A stretch of 64,000 nt of DNA from a virus, in IMG/VR virus record IMGVR_UViG_3300030012_001696, positions 1 through 64,000 of that record; one strand, 5' to 3'. Of the stretch, positions 51,001 through 59,686 are shown piece after piece. The translations under genes were made by a program, and so were the position numbers. Numbering within the stretch: position 1 is the stretch's first letter; each line of letters starts with the position of its first letter. The notes under the pieces were generated by a model that saw nothing but the letters and a program-made list of their open reading frames with translations, did not search any database and was not told where the DNA came from.

Positions 51001-53443
51001 AATCTAAATTGTTTGCTCCAGTTGCTGTAACTATTGCTCTACCAGTATCCCAGGATAATATTCCATGTGCTGCTGCACTACCCCAATGTATAGTACCATC
51101 ATCTTTTAAATAAATTCTATCTCCTATATCTAAGGTAGCTCCAGGACTTGAAGTTGAAATACCAACTCTATCAGCACTCGCATCTACAAAAAATAAATGA
51201 GTGTCTGTATCTCCCTCAATTCTTGTATCGTAATTTCCACCATCTTGATTTACTGTTAATCCTCTATGAATTTGAACAGAATTAACACCCCAAGTCTGTA
51301 CCATAGCACTATTTGTAGTATCTCTTAGATATAATACATCTTCTCCACTATTGTTATATTGAAGAAAGTTAGTATTTCCATTTGTAAATGCTACACCATA
51401 ATTAGTAGTAATTGTTGAACTTGCACTCAATGCACCTGTTAATGCTAAGGTACTTCCATTAAAAGTAAGATTAGCTTCTCCATTTAAAGCTGTTGAACTA
51501 CTAAATGTTGCTATTCTATTATTACTACCATTTGCTACTGCTGATACTGCACCACTGCTTTGAGAGTCTACATATGCCTTAACACTTTGTTGAGTAGGTA
51601 CATGGTCAGCACTATTAGAAGCCATATTGTCTTCATCTTTAGTTGGAAGTCTATCTATATCTAATGAACCAGTTAAATTACCAGCATCTAAGTAATAGCT
51701 ACCTTGACTTCCATCTAGAGTATCAGCGTCTAGTCCACTACCACTTCCGTCATTACCACTATGCCACATCTCAAACCAACTACCAAAACTACCATTAGAA
51801 ACTCTTCTTATAAAAAATAATTGATTATCATTAGCTCCACCAGACATCTGTAATCCGTAATTACCACTACCGTCAGTTTGATGTGAGTATAAATTTAATC
51901 CCCAATTAGCATTATTAGCCATTGAGCCACTACCACCCAATGGAGTATTAGTAGAACTATTACTATATCTAAATGGTTGTAATCCAGATGCTTTGCTAGT
52001 TGATATATCACTAGTAAATGCAGTATTTAAATTTGTAAATTCAGCTCCATTAAGTATAGCTGTTGTAGTTGTATCTCCTAATAGTTTACCAGTAAAAGTA
52101 ATATTACCAGCAGCAGTATCTCCAGTATCACTTCTTAAATATTTAGTGTCTGTATGTTGTGTAATACTTGAAGCTGCTATTCTTGCATCTGCAAATGTGC
52201 CACTTGTTATTTTATTTGCTGATAAGTTAGGTATTCTTGAAGTTCCTAGTATACCAGTTGTAATCTTATTTGCTGATAAGTTAGGTATTCTACCAGTTGC
52301 TAGTGTACCAGATACTACTTTATTTGCAGGAATATCATCTAATGTTGCTAAGTCGCCTAAACTTGCAGTAGTTGCTAATCCACTAATTCTACTAGTTACG
52401 TGGTCATATATAGCGTTACCAGTTGCCAAAGTTGTAGCACCATCTGAAACTGCAGCAGTATCTAATTCAGCACCAGTTCCTAATCCTAAATTACTTCTTG
52501 CTGTTGAAGCACTTGCCAAGTCAGATAGGTTGCTTGATTTTAATAAGTTAAGACTTGCACTGCCAGTTACATTTCCTGTTACGTTTCCTGTTACATTGCC
52601 TGTAAAACTAGGTGCTGTTATCGTATGAGAAAAATCAAATTCATCATTAGTTGCATCCCATAGCATTGTTGCATCAGTTGATGAATTTACAGCATCTTGT
52701 ATTGTAATACCTGCACCATCTGCAGAGCTTGAAGTATCATTAGTAGCATGATAATTCATTACAATGTTTTTATCTTCTACTTGTAAAGTAGCTGTATTTA
52801 AAGTTGTAGTATCACCCTGTACAGTCAAATCTCCACTTATTTGTACACCATTTGAAAATATAGCATCTCCTGATGTAGAAAGTATTACAGCAATAGCAGA
52901 AGATGAGCCTGATTTCAATGTAAGTCCACCAAGAACTTGGCTTAATCTACCATATTCTGTGCCACCGTCTTTTAGTATAATTTCAGAACCATCTGCATCA
53001 AGAGTTATATTTCCTGCTACATCAATACTATCTGCTACTAAATTTCCTGTAACAATAGGACTTGCTAAAGTTTTGTTGGTAAGTGTTTGAGAGCCAGTAA
53101 GTGTTGCTACTGTAGAATCAATAGATATATCATCTGCATTAGCATCTATACCTGTACCGCCAACTACGTCTAAAGTTATCTCTCCAGTAAGACCGCCACC
53201 AGTAAGACCAGCACCAGCTATAATTTCATGAATGTTTCCTGTTTCGTCTGTTTCTGTTGACAAGGTAGGAGATACCTGTGTAAATTCTTGTTGATATACG
53301 ATACCATTTCTTTTTTCTTGCTTAAATAATTTACCTTTCTCAAGAAAAGAAATAGACTCACCTTCTCTTATGTTTGATATAGAAGGTCGTACCTTAAAGA
53401 AGGAGTCAATATTGTTGACTAAGTGTTTGCCAGATTTAGGCAT
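47996..53443 (-). CDS. Giant tail fibre with S74 chaperone domain
   Basis: An 1815-residue fibre. The N-terminal part has repeats such as LTVQGDTTTLNTATLQVEDKNI and two copies of RIPNLSANKIT (about residues 390-430); the middle carries many blocks of the type VGISTSSPGATLDIG..., seen in fibres that repeat a structural unit. The C-terminal about 98 residues form a peptidase S74 intramolecular chaperone with S1718-D-A-K-L-K1723 as Ser-Lys pair and IGVIAQEIEKIIPEVV. The chaperone trimerises the fibre and then cuts itself off. The gene spans the 113-base repeat, so it could be a chimera of two fibres. Confidence 0.82.
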   Translation of the reverse strand: MPKSGKHLVNNIDSFFKVRPSISNIREGESISFLEKGKLFKQEKRNGIVYQQEFTQVSPTLSTETDETGNIHEIIAGAGLTGGGLTGEITLDVVGGTGIDANADDISIDSTVATLTGSQTLTNKTLASPIVTGNLVADSIDVAGNITLDADGSEIILKDGGTEYGRLSQVLGGLTLKSGSSSAIAVILSTSGDAIFSNGVQISGDLTVQGDTTTLNTATLQVEDKNIVMNYHATNDTSSSADGAGITIQDAVNSSTDATMLWDATNDEFDFSHTITAPSFTGNVTGNVTGNVTGSASLNLLKSSNLSDLASASTARSNLGLGTGAELDTAAVSDGATTLATGNAIYDHVTSRISGLATTASLGDLATLDDIPANKVVSGTLATGRIPNLSANKITTGILGTSRIPNLSANKITSGTFADARIAASSITQHTDTKYLRSDTGDTAAGNITFTGKLLGDTTTTAILNGAEFTNLNTAFTSDISTSKASGLQPFRYSNSSTNTPLGGSGSMANNANWGLNLYSHQTDGSGNYGLQMSGGANDNQLFFIRRVSNGSFGSWFEMWHSGNDGSGSGLDADTLDGSQGSYYLDAGNLTGSLDIDRLPTKDEDNMASNSADHVPTQQSVKAYVDSQSSGAVSAVANGSNNRIATFSSSTALNGEANLTFNGSTLALTGALSASSTITTNYGVAFTNGNTNFLQYNNSGEDVLYLRDTTNSAMVQTWGVNSVQIHRGLTVNQDGGNYDTRIEGDTDTHLFFVDASADRVGISTSSPGATLDIGDRIYLKDDGTIHWGSAAAHGILSWDTGRAIVTATGANNLDLKAASGYQVVVNESQSNVDFRVESDTNAHLLFADASSNRIGILRSSPNATLDVAGIGQFRGTSSEAVNLYLGQTTSNSAFMYEFSTYDDAGGIINAGDHLQIKSYRWGQDISFARNGQGGAVPTARFFSSGSSGYFLLYKATDPTNNANYETRVKLNVNGNSYLNGGNIGMGLTNPDVRLHVKDASNDVYLRLETDKTNGNAQVQYFNDAQQYNLGVNNADKFSLWDNTASATRFDIATDGDFKFYGTGSNFESVGGGSATYLLLSGTATQRIEFRNTDNNANGWIGIPSWNTDAWHEYLPTSSGNELAYIYESSRHNYYRGFTVNNGGDNYDFIVKGQNDDTLLYTDASTDRVGIGTSSIGELLHVDGSIEFAGRKYNRGSVTVTGAGTSNGQAITLSTELGTTLHVNYQYRITLNTTGTGTDTGAVYILTYDQDNSAWKLHLVSRKGSSSNHPLAVVDGSNLKVYHNHANAYNILYFVELWDMAADDGTLHGWGSDFMWTRDVNTLSYTDGLVEASIDLGSGSNTIKKTFATNNYPAVTIHSSGTGDSGAAIAIQQATTEGDTIIFADFEPHVEWGINTENGANRIDFTGGSSSPSLGSKTFKNNSGNDRTAYRKMSVRLDNGNVDIAGNLTVANGSSYAGDSTSGVLSTGSWIGDLGSNGWERVCGVQHDGGVFSIVEKNAQISTIVDGSYFAYESGTNQGGGFYSSTSSNYANAPGIRASGASQLYVVQADGGTSDLKVSGAITVQAGDDFALGELTNTLRMKGNGNSAFNFLNSGNGWANLYYNIGYAHSYYQANTNGTLLRMNISSWSNAPTHDIIYNSYGSNLGDYTYLKSAGNSTNTHGMLINSDKYLFWGRTDIESGSISNSATAPITDVCFRVDEDGNGLFDGDVVAFSTTIASDAKLKENVENLNYGLKDVLDIRPVSFDWKDKRNGQHDIGVIAQEIEKIIPEVVVEVDTLNSEDTHKTVDYAKLTSVLIKAVQEQQQQINELKEKLNG
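52347..52459. repeat. Near-identical fibre repeat, copy 2
   Basis: Matches 1-113 at 111 of 113 positions. It lies inside the giant fibre gene. All duplicated module A genes lie below this point and all module B genes above it. Walking from position 1 to 52346 keeps the fibre frame intact, as expected if genome A closes here. Confidence 0.95.
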
Positions 53444-55572
53444 TATGAAGCTCTCTTATATTTAGTTCTGTATTCTATTGTAATATCATTTATTTCTAAT
53501 TCGTTAGTGGTATCTGCTCCACTTACATCTAATCTAATAGATTCACAGTCTTGGTTTACTGTAAAAACAAGTGTTTTGAACTGAGCAGAATCAATATCTA
53601 CAGTTTCTGTTGTAGTAAAAGTTCCTCCACTATTACCGTTTAAAAGAGTTTTTAATATAATACCAGCGCTTGAACCATCATCTTTTGCAGTCACATAAAC
53701 TTTATATACTTTTTTTACTCTACCTGGTTCATCAAAATCTATATCTTTCGTTCTAAAAAGCATATGCGAGCCACCGCTATCTCCAGAAGATAGTTTTCTT
53801 ATAGTCTTATTGTTGCTACTATGTGCATATTCTGCAAAGAACATACCGCCTACTGTAGATACTATATTAGACATACCTTTCATACCATTACTATCTACAA
53901 TATCTTGTCTATTTTGCTGAAACCAAGCTTGTGTGTTAAAGTCGTATACAAAAAAACTATTAGTTCCATTTGTTCCAGATTCAGTATTAGCAAAAACAAC
54001 TAACTGTTTGTTGATGTTGTTATAAGATATGGCATGAACTTTACCTGCGGTTCCAGTGTTCCATGAAGAGTCATCTAGCTTTACTGTAAGCTCTGTAGGA
54101 GCTGATTGTCCGTTATATAAGTATACGCCATTTTCATTCACCCAACATACTCCAAAAGCAGTTTTTGTTATAGACTCTGGATATTTACAACCCATACCTT
54201 CATATTCTGCTTCTAAATACCATCCAGCATCAGAGCTTGATGATACATTTATAATATATAATTTATTTTGTTTATATGCTAATAATCTATTTCCCATGCT
54301 AGATAAAGCATTAAAAGAATCTCCATCATTAATTCCTATGTCTAAGAAAAAAGATGTAGGAAATGTTTTAAATCTATTGACAGGACTGTAATGTATTCTG
54401 TCATCAAAAACTTCGTCATTAATTCTTACATTGCAAACCCAAGCCCTTCTAGAACATACAGTTGCTCCTTTAAATCCTCCGATAGTTCCAAAGTCTAGTC
54501 TATCTTCATCTTGAGAATAACCATTAATACTTTCATATGTATCTAGAGCTGGAGACTGTGCGCTTAATCCAGTTACAGAAGCATTCGCTGTACTTCCACT
54601 GGCATAAGTTCCTGAAGTAGACCAAGTTTTGTAATCATCAAATAAGTTTGTTCTAACTCCTCTTTCATAGTCCACATCTAATAACAGTTGATATCTTTCA
54701 TTGCTGTTTTGCGCTCTTACATATATTCTTATTCCTTTTTCACCCTCTCTAAATGCATTGGTTGTATTAATTTTAAAACCTATATCTTCAAAAAATTGAC
54801 CAGCAGTTAAAGTACAAGTGTCAGGACTAGAAAATACATGAGGCAAAGTTTCGTCTCCAGTATAATCTACAAAGGTATATGTAAATTCATATGTATCTGC
54901 TTCCCAACCGCCTCCTGATGCTCCTTTATCATATATAAGTTCGAACTCTCCATCTTGGTCTAATGAAGCTGAAAAAGAATCTGCATCAGCAAAGTTTGCA
55001 AGATTAGTTGCTGTATCTGATACTTTAGCAGAACCTGAGATAAACTTAGCTACATCTACTGTAAATCTAGGTTTGGTAACAAACTGTAATACTTTAGGGT
55101 TGCTATTAGCATCTCCAGATACTACTTTTTTATCTGAAACATATAAACTTCCATCAACAAAATAATATACAGGTTCTACATTTGTAGAGCCGCCTAAAGC
55201 TATTTGATTATCGGTTCCTTGATGTGTAAAATCACCTGTAGCATTATAAGCTCTTGTATAGAATTTTATATCAGTACCGTCTGGATACGCCAAAACTTCT
55301 ACTGATGACTCATATTGTGTTCTAGTGCCACTAGTTCTACCGACATCATATTGTGAATTAAAAGAGAATAAACCATTGCCTTTTGCAGCATGGTTTAATG
55401 AAGTTGCACCAGAAACAAGGTCTGTAGGGAATGCTGAGGTTCTTAAGGTTCCTGGAACGTTTGTCAATGTATTAATACATAAAGTTAACTCATTGAGCGC
55501 AACATCCCTAGGAGAGGACTTGGTATTAAGTCCTCCGCTAAAGTCATTCAGTTTTAACATCTGTTTAGGCAC
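53443..55572 (-). CDS. Tail nozzle protein B (fused form)
   Basis: A 709-residue protein opening MLKLNDFSGGLNTKSSPRD, a signature of short-tail nozzle or stabilisation proteins. It unites in one chain what module A encodes in two genes (43913-45472 and 42735-43913). Shared C-terminal landmarks: LLAYKQNKLYIINV, CWVNENGVYLYNG, EINDITIEYR. It starts with GTG at 55572, immediately after the stop of the nine-residue Cys peptide (TAAGTG), so re-initiation is likely. It would form the channel through which DNA leaves the capsid. Confidence 0.75.
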   Translation of the reverse strand: MPKQMLKLNDFSGGLNTKSSPRDVALNELTLCINTLTNVPGTLRTSAFPTDLVSGATSLNHAAKGNGLFSFNSQYDVGRTSGTRTQYESSVEVLAYPDGTDIKFYTRAYNATGDFTHQGTDNQIALGGSTNVEPVYYFVDGSLYVSDKKVVSGDANSNPKVLQFVTKPRFTVDVAKFISGSAKVSDTATNLANFADADSFSASLDQDGEFELIYDKGASGGGWEADTYEFTYTFVDYTGDETLPHVFSSPDTCTLTAGQFFEDIGFKINTTNAFREGEKGIRIYVRAQNSNERYQLLLDVDYERGVRTNLFDDYKTWSTSGTYASGSTANASVTGLSAQSPALDTYESINGYSQDEDRLDFGTIGGFKGATVCSRRAWVCNVRINDEVFDDRIHYSPVNRFKTFPTSFFLDIGINDGDSFNALSSMGNRLLAYKQNKLYIINVSSSSDAGWYLEAEYEGMGCKYPESITKTAFGVCWVNENGVYLYNGQSAPTELTVKLDDSSWNTGTAGKVHAISYNNINKQLVVFANTESGTNGTNSFFVYDFNTQAWFQQNRQDIVDSNGMKGMSNIVSTVGGMFFAEYAHSSNNKTIRKLSSGDSGGSHMLFRTKDIDFDEPGRVKKVYKVYVTAKDDGSSAGIILKTLLNGNSGGTFTTTETVDIDSAQFKTLVFTVNQDCESIRLDVSGADTTNELEINDITIEYRTKYKRAS

Positions 55573-55602
55573 TTAGCACCCGCATCCGCATTCGCAGTTC
55601 AT
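55573..55602 (-). CDS. Cysteine micropeptide MNCECGCGC, copy B
   Basis: Nine codons with GGAGAG ahead of the ATG. The same peptide as at 45476-45505 but with codons TGC, TGC, TGC, GGG, TGC and stop TAA, so at least five of nine codons (counting stop) differ silently. Followed without a gap by the GTG start of the nozzle gene. Conservation of protein in spite of base changes supports it as translated. Confidence 0.7.
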   Translation of the reverse strand: MNCECGCGC

Positions 55603-55611
55603 ATTTCTCTC

Positions 55612-55770
55612 CTATTTTTTGTTTAGAGTTTTTTTCACTTCTGCCCATAACTTGTCATCTAATTTGTTAGATGATTTAGCTACAAGCCAATCTCCTAGGT
55701 GCATAATGATAGCTTTGATAAGCTTCTCTGTACCTAAACTTGTAAGAACTTTACCTAATATTGGTCCCAT
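55612..55770 (-). CDS. Small helical protein (52 aa), copy B
   Basis: A 52-residue protein MGPILGKVLTSLGTEKLIKA..., ending KLDDKLWAEVKKTLNKK, with AGGAGG ahead of ATG 55770. Homologous to 45515-45667 and in the same position before the Cys micropeptide and nozzle gene. Confidence 0.68.
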   Translation of the reverse strand: MGPILGKVLTSLGTEKLIKAIIMHLGDWLVAKSSNKLDDKLWAEVKKTLNKK

Positions 55771-55785
55771 GATTCCTCCTGTTAA

Positions 55786-56100
55786 TTAGCATTTCCATCT
55801 TCTACGTGCTTGTCTTATTCTAGAATTAGGATTATTCCTAGTTTTAGCAGAACTTCTTTTCAGTTGTCCTAAAGACCTTGCACAATAAGACTTTCTTCTT
55901 TTAGCTGCTTTGCTACCTTTCTTTACTTTACCAGTAACAGCAGTTTTTAATTTACTTCCAGGGTTTGCTCTTCTGTAAGCAGCAACACCCTTTTTAGTCA
56001 TTCCAGCGCCTTTTTTAGTAGGTCTGTAATTGGCATTCTTGCCTTTTGTAGTTCTTCTTATAGACTTTGCTTTTCTTTTACTTTTTTTGCGAGCTGGCAT
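55786..56100 (-). CDS. Basic protein (104 aa)
   Basis: A 104-residue Lys/Arg-rich protein (MPARKKSKRKAKSIRRTTKG..., GAGMTKKGVAAYRRANPGSKLKTAVTGKVKKGSKAAKRRKSYCARS). The segment GVAAYRRANPGSKLKTAVTG and SYCARSLGQLK recalls a very common marine phage protein family of unknown function (DCx-type, 'KKGSKAAKRRKSFCAR'). It probably binds nucleic acid. No counterpart in module A. Confidence 0.7.
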   Translation of the reverse strand: MPARKKSKRKAKSIRRTTKGKNANYRPTKKGAGMTKKGVAAYRRANPGSKLKTAVTGKVKKGSKAAKRRKSYCARSLGQLKRSSAKTRNNPNSRIRQARRRWKC

Positions 56101-56224
56101 TTTTCATTTTACCTTTACCATTACCTTGTTTCATAGCTCTCAACGCTGCAAAATCTGCAGCAGTAATTTTACCAAAAGGTTTAGCTACATCTATATTTTT
56201 CATTTTACCTTTTAATCCAGGCAT
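56078..56224 (-). CDS. Small protein (48 aa), KITAADFAALRA type
   Basis: A 48-residue frame, MPGLKGKMKNIDVAKPFGKI..., with the block FGKITAADFAALRAMKQG that recurs, from memory, in marine phages. ATG shares TAATG with the stop of the thioredoxin-like gene, and its 3' end overlaps the basic protein gene by 23 bases. Function unknown. Confidence 0.62.
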   Translation of the reverse strand: MPGLKGKMKNIDVAKPFGKITAADFAALRAMKQGNGKGKMKNASSQKK

Positions 56225-56607
56225 TATTGAATCTCCTTCTTAATCTTATTAAAAACTTCTTGCTCATCAAATCTCATACTGATACCAGGTTCATATCTCA
56301 TAACCTCTTTACCTTCTTTAAGAATGATAATAGTAGGGACAACTTTAATATTCCATTCTTTTTGAATTACTGCACCAACAGCCTTGTTATTTAAGTCTAT
56401 TTCTCCTACGTAACAAAGTTTAGCTAGCTTTTCTACCTTAACTCTGTTTGCGTGATTCCAAGACGCATTAACTTGTACTACTGCGCATTTTTGTATGTTT
56501 AACGCTTGTATTTCTGCAAAATTATCTAAGTTGACTGATTGTGAGTGCAACCATGATAGTGATGAGCAGAGCGTTAATACCAAGTATGATATAAATCTGT
56601 TGTTCAT
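56224..56607 (-). CDS. Secreted thioredoxin-fold protein lacking CxxC, copy B
   Basis: Same design as 45676-46059: signal peptide, VQVNASW, NHANR in place of CxxC, and the cis-proline strand. Base differences between the copies are mostly silent. Its presence in two otherwise diverged modules with so few amino acid changes implies strong selection or recent exchange. Confidence 0.75.
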   Translation of the reverse strand: MNNRFISYLVLTLCSSLSWLHSQSVNLDNFAEIQALNIQKCAVVQVNASWNHANRVKVEKLAKLCYVGEIDLNNKAVGAVIQKEWNIKVVPTIIILKEGKEVMRYEPGISMRFDEQEVFNKIKKEIQ

Positions 56608-56619
56608 TTGTAAACCTCA

Positions 56620-56916
56620 TTATTTGTTATTCATGTCTATAAGAGTCTCAGTGATAGCTCTAGTGTCTTCTTTAATATCATCTACTTTTTCTTCAAGCTT
56701 ATCTACTTTACCCTCTGTGTTTAATATTGAATCACGAATCATTTGGTCTTTTAAATCATATTCCATACGTGAAACCTCTGGTTCTGGTAGTTCTTTTGCA
56801 AGTTCTATTTCTGCTTGCAAAGAATACCACATACCAATAATCATACCTACAGTGACTAAGATACTGATACCTGTCTCTATAGATAATGTAAATTTAGTGT
56901 CTTTTCCTACTTCCAT
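56620..56916 (-). CDS. Membrane-anchored coiled-coil protein, copy B
   Basis: Differs from 46072-46368 by four conservative changes (positions 13, 20, 23, 83). One membrane helix plus coiled coil, XhlA- or spanin-like. In module B it follows the connector genes directly, in module A it follows fibre genes, so the cassette has moved as a unit. Confidence 0.7.
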   Translation of the reverse strand: MEVGKDTKFTLSIETGISILVTVGMIIGMWYSLQAEIELAKELPEPEVSRMEYDLKDQMIRDSILNTEGKVDKLEEKVDDIKEDTRAITETLIDMNNK

Positions 56917-56926
56917 TATTGCCCCT

Positions 56927-57379
56927 TTATCTCATATCTGCTGGAACTACAGCCCTAGTCCCGCCGACTTTATCGTTTTTCTTCATACCGTATCTACGTA
57001 CAGCTTCTTTGTAACTAGCCATACATTGTTGTGCGGAAGCCATTCTAATTTGAGCAAGACCTGGGTCTGTTGCTCTAGAAGCTGCGTCCATTAAAGCTTT
57101 TGATTTTACATAATCTATTAACGCTGGTTGTAAAACATTATCTATATCTATTGTACCAGTAATGCTTGTAAGTTTATCTGGTTCTGCATAATAAGAAACA
57201 ACAAGACCGTCAATCATCTGGTCTCCAGTAGAACCAAGCTGTACTGCTTTTAATCTACCTTTGTCAGTTTCTGTTGTACTTCCATCTCCTTCTGTGGTAG
57301 CAATAGCTAATCTATCGCCTTCTACCCACCATACAAAAGTTTTACTAGGGTCTTTATATGTGCTACTTACAAAAGCCAT
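56927..57379 (-). CDS. Connector protein B3 (tail completion)
   Basis: A 150-residue protein, counterpart of 2350-2805. Its C-terminal helices ALIDYVKSKALMDAASRA and CMASYKEAVRRYG match the pattern of the module A protein. Start shares TAATG with the upstream stop. Likely a small tail-completion or connector protein. Confidence 0.55.
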   Translation of the reverse strand: MAFVSSTYKDPSKTFVWWVEGDRLAIATTEGDGSTTETDKGRLKAVQLGSTGDQMIDGLVVSYYAEPDKLTSITGTIDIDNVLQPALIDYVKSKALMDAASRATDPGLAQIRMASAQQCMASYKEAVRRYGMKKNDKVGGTRAVVPADMR

Positions 57380-57720
57380 TATATCTCCGTCCAGTTTGTA
57401 TTAGCTGCTGTACTTGTTTCACTGTAGAATTGTTTTATCTCTCCATTTGTTAATCTAGGAATCTTTATATATTCTCCATCTGAATTAAGTATTGTACATC
57501 TAAATAACTTGTTAACAGTTATTGATTCATCGTCATCTAACGCATACCATAGTTGGTCATGCACTAAGTTTGTTTTTGCATTTTCTATTTGATTGGTGTA
57601 TCTACCCATGTCAATTAATGCTTCGTTGATTAAGTTTAGTACATAGTTCTCTGATATACCAGGAACTGCTTGCAGTACTCTACTATAAATTTCTTTTGCT
57701 GTAAATTCTATCGCAGCCAT
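57379..57720 (-). CDS. Head-tail connector protein B2
   Basis: A 113-residue protein (FTAKEIYSRVLQAVPGISENYVLNLINEALIDMG...), counterpart of 2802-3080, with N-terminal helices followed by beta strands as in gp6-like connectors. Single-base overlaps with both neighbours. Confidence 0.6.
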   Translation of the reverse strand: MAAIEFTAKEIYSRVLQAVPGISENYVLNLINEALIDMGRYTNQIENAKTNLVHDQLWYALDDDESITVNKLFRCTILNSDGEYIKIPRLTNGEIKQFYSETSTAANTNWTEI

Positions 57721-59543
57721 TATAATACTCCTTGAAGGGTTTGTATTTGTTCTTTATATCTTGCATCTATTGCAGCATATTGTTTTTCATACCAGCTATA
57801 TTTTGCTATATCTTTTTGTAAATTAGAATTATATTCTTGAATTTCGTCGTTTACCTGAGCGGCATACTTTGATATTTCAGCAGAAAATTTGTTAAGAATA
57901 TCATCGTTATTTTGTATAGCTGCTGCCATTGTTTGTGCTGCATTTTGCAATGCTAACGCCTGGTCAGCTGCTTTGTTAGCTAAGTCAACTTGAGTTGCTT
58001 GTTGTGCTTCTTGTCTAGCATCAGCAGCATCTATGTTAGCTTGATTTAATGCTTTTTGCAAATCAGATTGATGTTTCTGTATTTCTGCTTGTATGTTTGC
58101 CTGATATCTAACATTATCTTTATTAAATTCATTTAACTCGTTTTGTATATCTAAACTGAAATTTTGTAATTCTGTATCTCTTTTTTTAGCAAAGATAGAA
58201 AAGTCTTTTTCATAGTTGGCTCTGTATAAGGTTACTTCCTTATTTATATTTTGTTCATACAATCTTAATTCAGAAACAAATTTAGAAACCAAGTCATCAT
58301 TGTTTTGTATTGTTGCTTGCATAGTTTGAGCTGCATTCTGTAATGCCAAGGCTTGGTCTTGAGCTTTATTAAATTTATCTACATCTGTAGCTTGAGATGC
58401 TTCTTGTTGAGCATCTCTAGCATCAAGCTCGGCTTGAGTGACAGCTTTTCTTAAATCTGAATTGTGTTTTGCTAGCTCTGCCTCAACATTAGCTCTATAC
58501 CTTGCATTTTCTTTGTTAAATTCATTAAGTTCATTTTGTATATCAGCTTGATATTCTGCTAGCTCGTTATTTAATCTACCTAATTGTAATTGTGCTAACT
58601 CTACATCTTCATTTGTTTCTAAAAATGTTTCAAACTGTGCTATGTCAAAAGTCTGTGTAGGTTTGTCATAAGTAGGGACATCTCCAGATATATCTGCCTT
58701 AGCAACTGTAGCAACTGTAATAGCTGATACAGCAGAAGCGCTAGCATCTGCGTTAGATGCAGCAGAATAGCTTACTGTACCCAAACTTGGAACACTAGGA
58801 GCAGATGAACTTATACTTAAATCTGATATACTAATACTTGACAAACTTACAGAAGGCTTGCTATAACTAGGAACGTCTCCTGATATATCAGCTTTTGATA
58901 CACTAGCAACTGTTATAGCTCCAACAGAACTAGCGCTTGCATCTGAATTACTAGCCGCTGAATAGCTTACTGTTGATATGCTTGGAGCACTTGGTGCGCT
59001 TACACTTACAGTTAGAGCGCTAATTGCATTCATATTATTCATTAGTCTGTTTAACGCATTTCTTGCTCCATATAAAACTACTGCTTCTTCTGCTTCATCT
59101 GGAAAGTTTGCTATTGAACTATCTCCATGTGCTACAGTTATTGAAGAGTTTACAAAAACAACTCTACTATCATTGCTTGCATTACTTCCTGGATATGTAT
59201 TTAACACATCATTTTGTATAATATATGCTGGGTCTGTTTCTGACGCAGCTTCCATATAGTTTGTATCGTTAACAATACCCATCATCATAGGTGATAATTT
59301 TCTACATGGCATATAAATCTTGCTTGCGTGATTGTCATCTTTTCTAACAACCGCTAAAATCTTTTTACCCTCTACATCTATATTGTTTGTAAAGTTTTCA
59401 TTGCTTGCTACTCTCTCTAGCTTGTTTAGAGGAAGTATATTCATCACAGAACGAGCACCAGCTGATAACCAGTCACTTAATGCTGTATCATCAGTGCTTG
59501 CAAAGCCTGTCAAATCATCTATTCTTGTTTTAAAATCAGCCAT
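57720..59543 (-). CDS. Head-tail adaptor B1 with repeats and long coiled coil
   Basis: A 607-residue protein. The first about 170 residues correspond to the adaptor at 3080-3946. Then come two copies of a Ser/Ala-rich segment (VSYSAASNSDASASSVGAI... and VSYSAASNADASASAVSAI..., each ending KADISGDVP). The rest is a long coiled coil built from a tandem duplication of about 140 residues (ELNEFNKENARYRANVEAEL... and ELNEFNKDNVRYQANIQAEI..., each followed by DQALALQNAAQTM). The extension is absent in module A and may make a whisker or collar fibre. Confidence 0.68.
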   Translation of the reverse strand: MADFKTRIDDLTGFASTDDTALSDWLSAGARSVMNILPLNKLERVASNENFTNNIDVEGKKILAVVRKDDNHASKIYMPCRKLSPMMMGIVNDTNYMEAASETDPAYIIQNDVLNTYPGSNASNDSRVVFVNSSITVAHGDSSIANFPDEAEEAVVLYGARNALNRLMNNMNAISALTVSVSAPSAPSISTVSYSAASNSDASASSVGAITVASVSKADISGDVPSYSKPSVSLSSISISDLSISSSAPSVPSLGTVSYSAASNADASASAVSAITVATVAKADISGDVPTYDKPTQTFDIAQFETFLETNEDVELAQLQLGRLNNELAEYQADIQNELNEFNKENARYRANVEAELAKHNSDLRKAVTQAELDARDAQQEASQATDVDKFNKAQDQALALQNAAQTMQATIQNNDDLVSKFVSELRLYEQNINKEVTLYRANYEKDFSIFAKKRDTELQNFSLDIQNELNEFNKDNVRYQANIQAEIQKHQSDLQKALNQANIDAADARQEAQQATQVDLANKAADQALALQNAAQTMAAAIQNNDDILNKFSAEISKYAAQVNDEIQEYNSNLQKDIAKYSWYEKQYAAIDARYKEQIQTLQGVL

Positions 59544-59686
59544 TACTTACCTTGTCCTCTATACTTTTTTACGTAATACTTTTTACTTGTTTTAGTGCCA
59601 TACTTAGTATTTACACTCTTTCCTTGTCTTGTTTTTTTCTTTCCGTTAGTATGTCTAACTTGTGTTCCAAAAGCAGGTCTTCTCAT
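59543..59686 (-). CDS. Tiny basic protein (47 aa), paralogue of module A gene
   Basis: A 47-residue protein MRRPAFGTQVRHTNGKKKTR..., ending KKYRGQGK. Homologous to 11511-11651. Stop shares TAATG with the adaptor gene start; start overlaps the upstream stop as ATGA. Confidence 0.7.
   Translation of the reverse strand: MRRPAFGTQVRHTNGKKKTRQGKSVNTKYGTKTSKKYYVKKYRGQGK

Noticed and set aside
51993-52628. A 211-residue plus-strand frame and other long antisense frames in fibre genes (for example 142-390, 624-830, 52764-53090)
   Set aside because: They are shadows of repetitive fibre coding sequence: Val/Ser/Pro-rich, with no ribosome-binding sites and antisense to confident genes.
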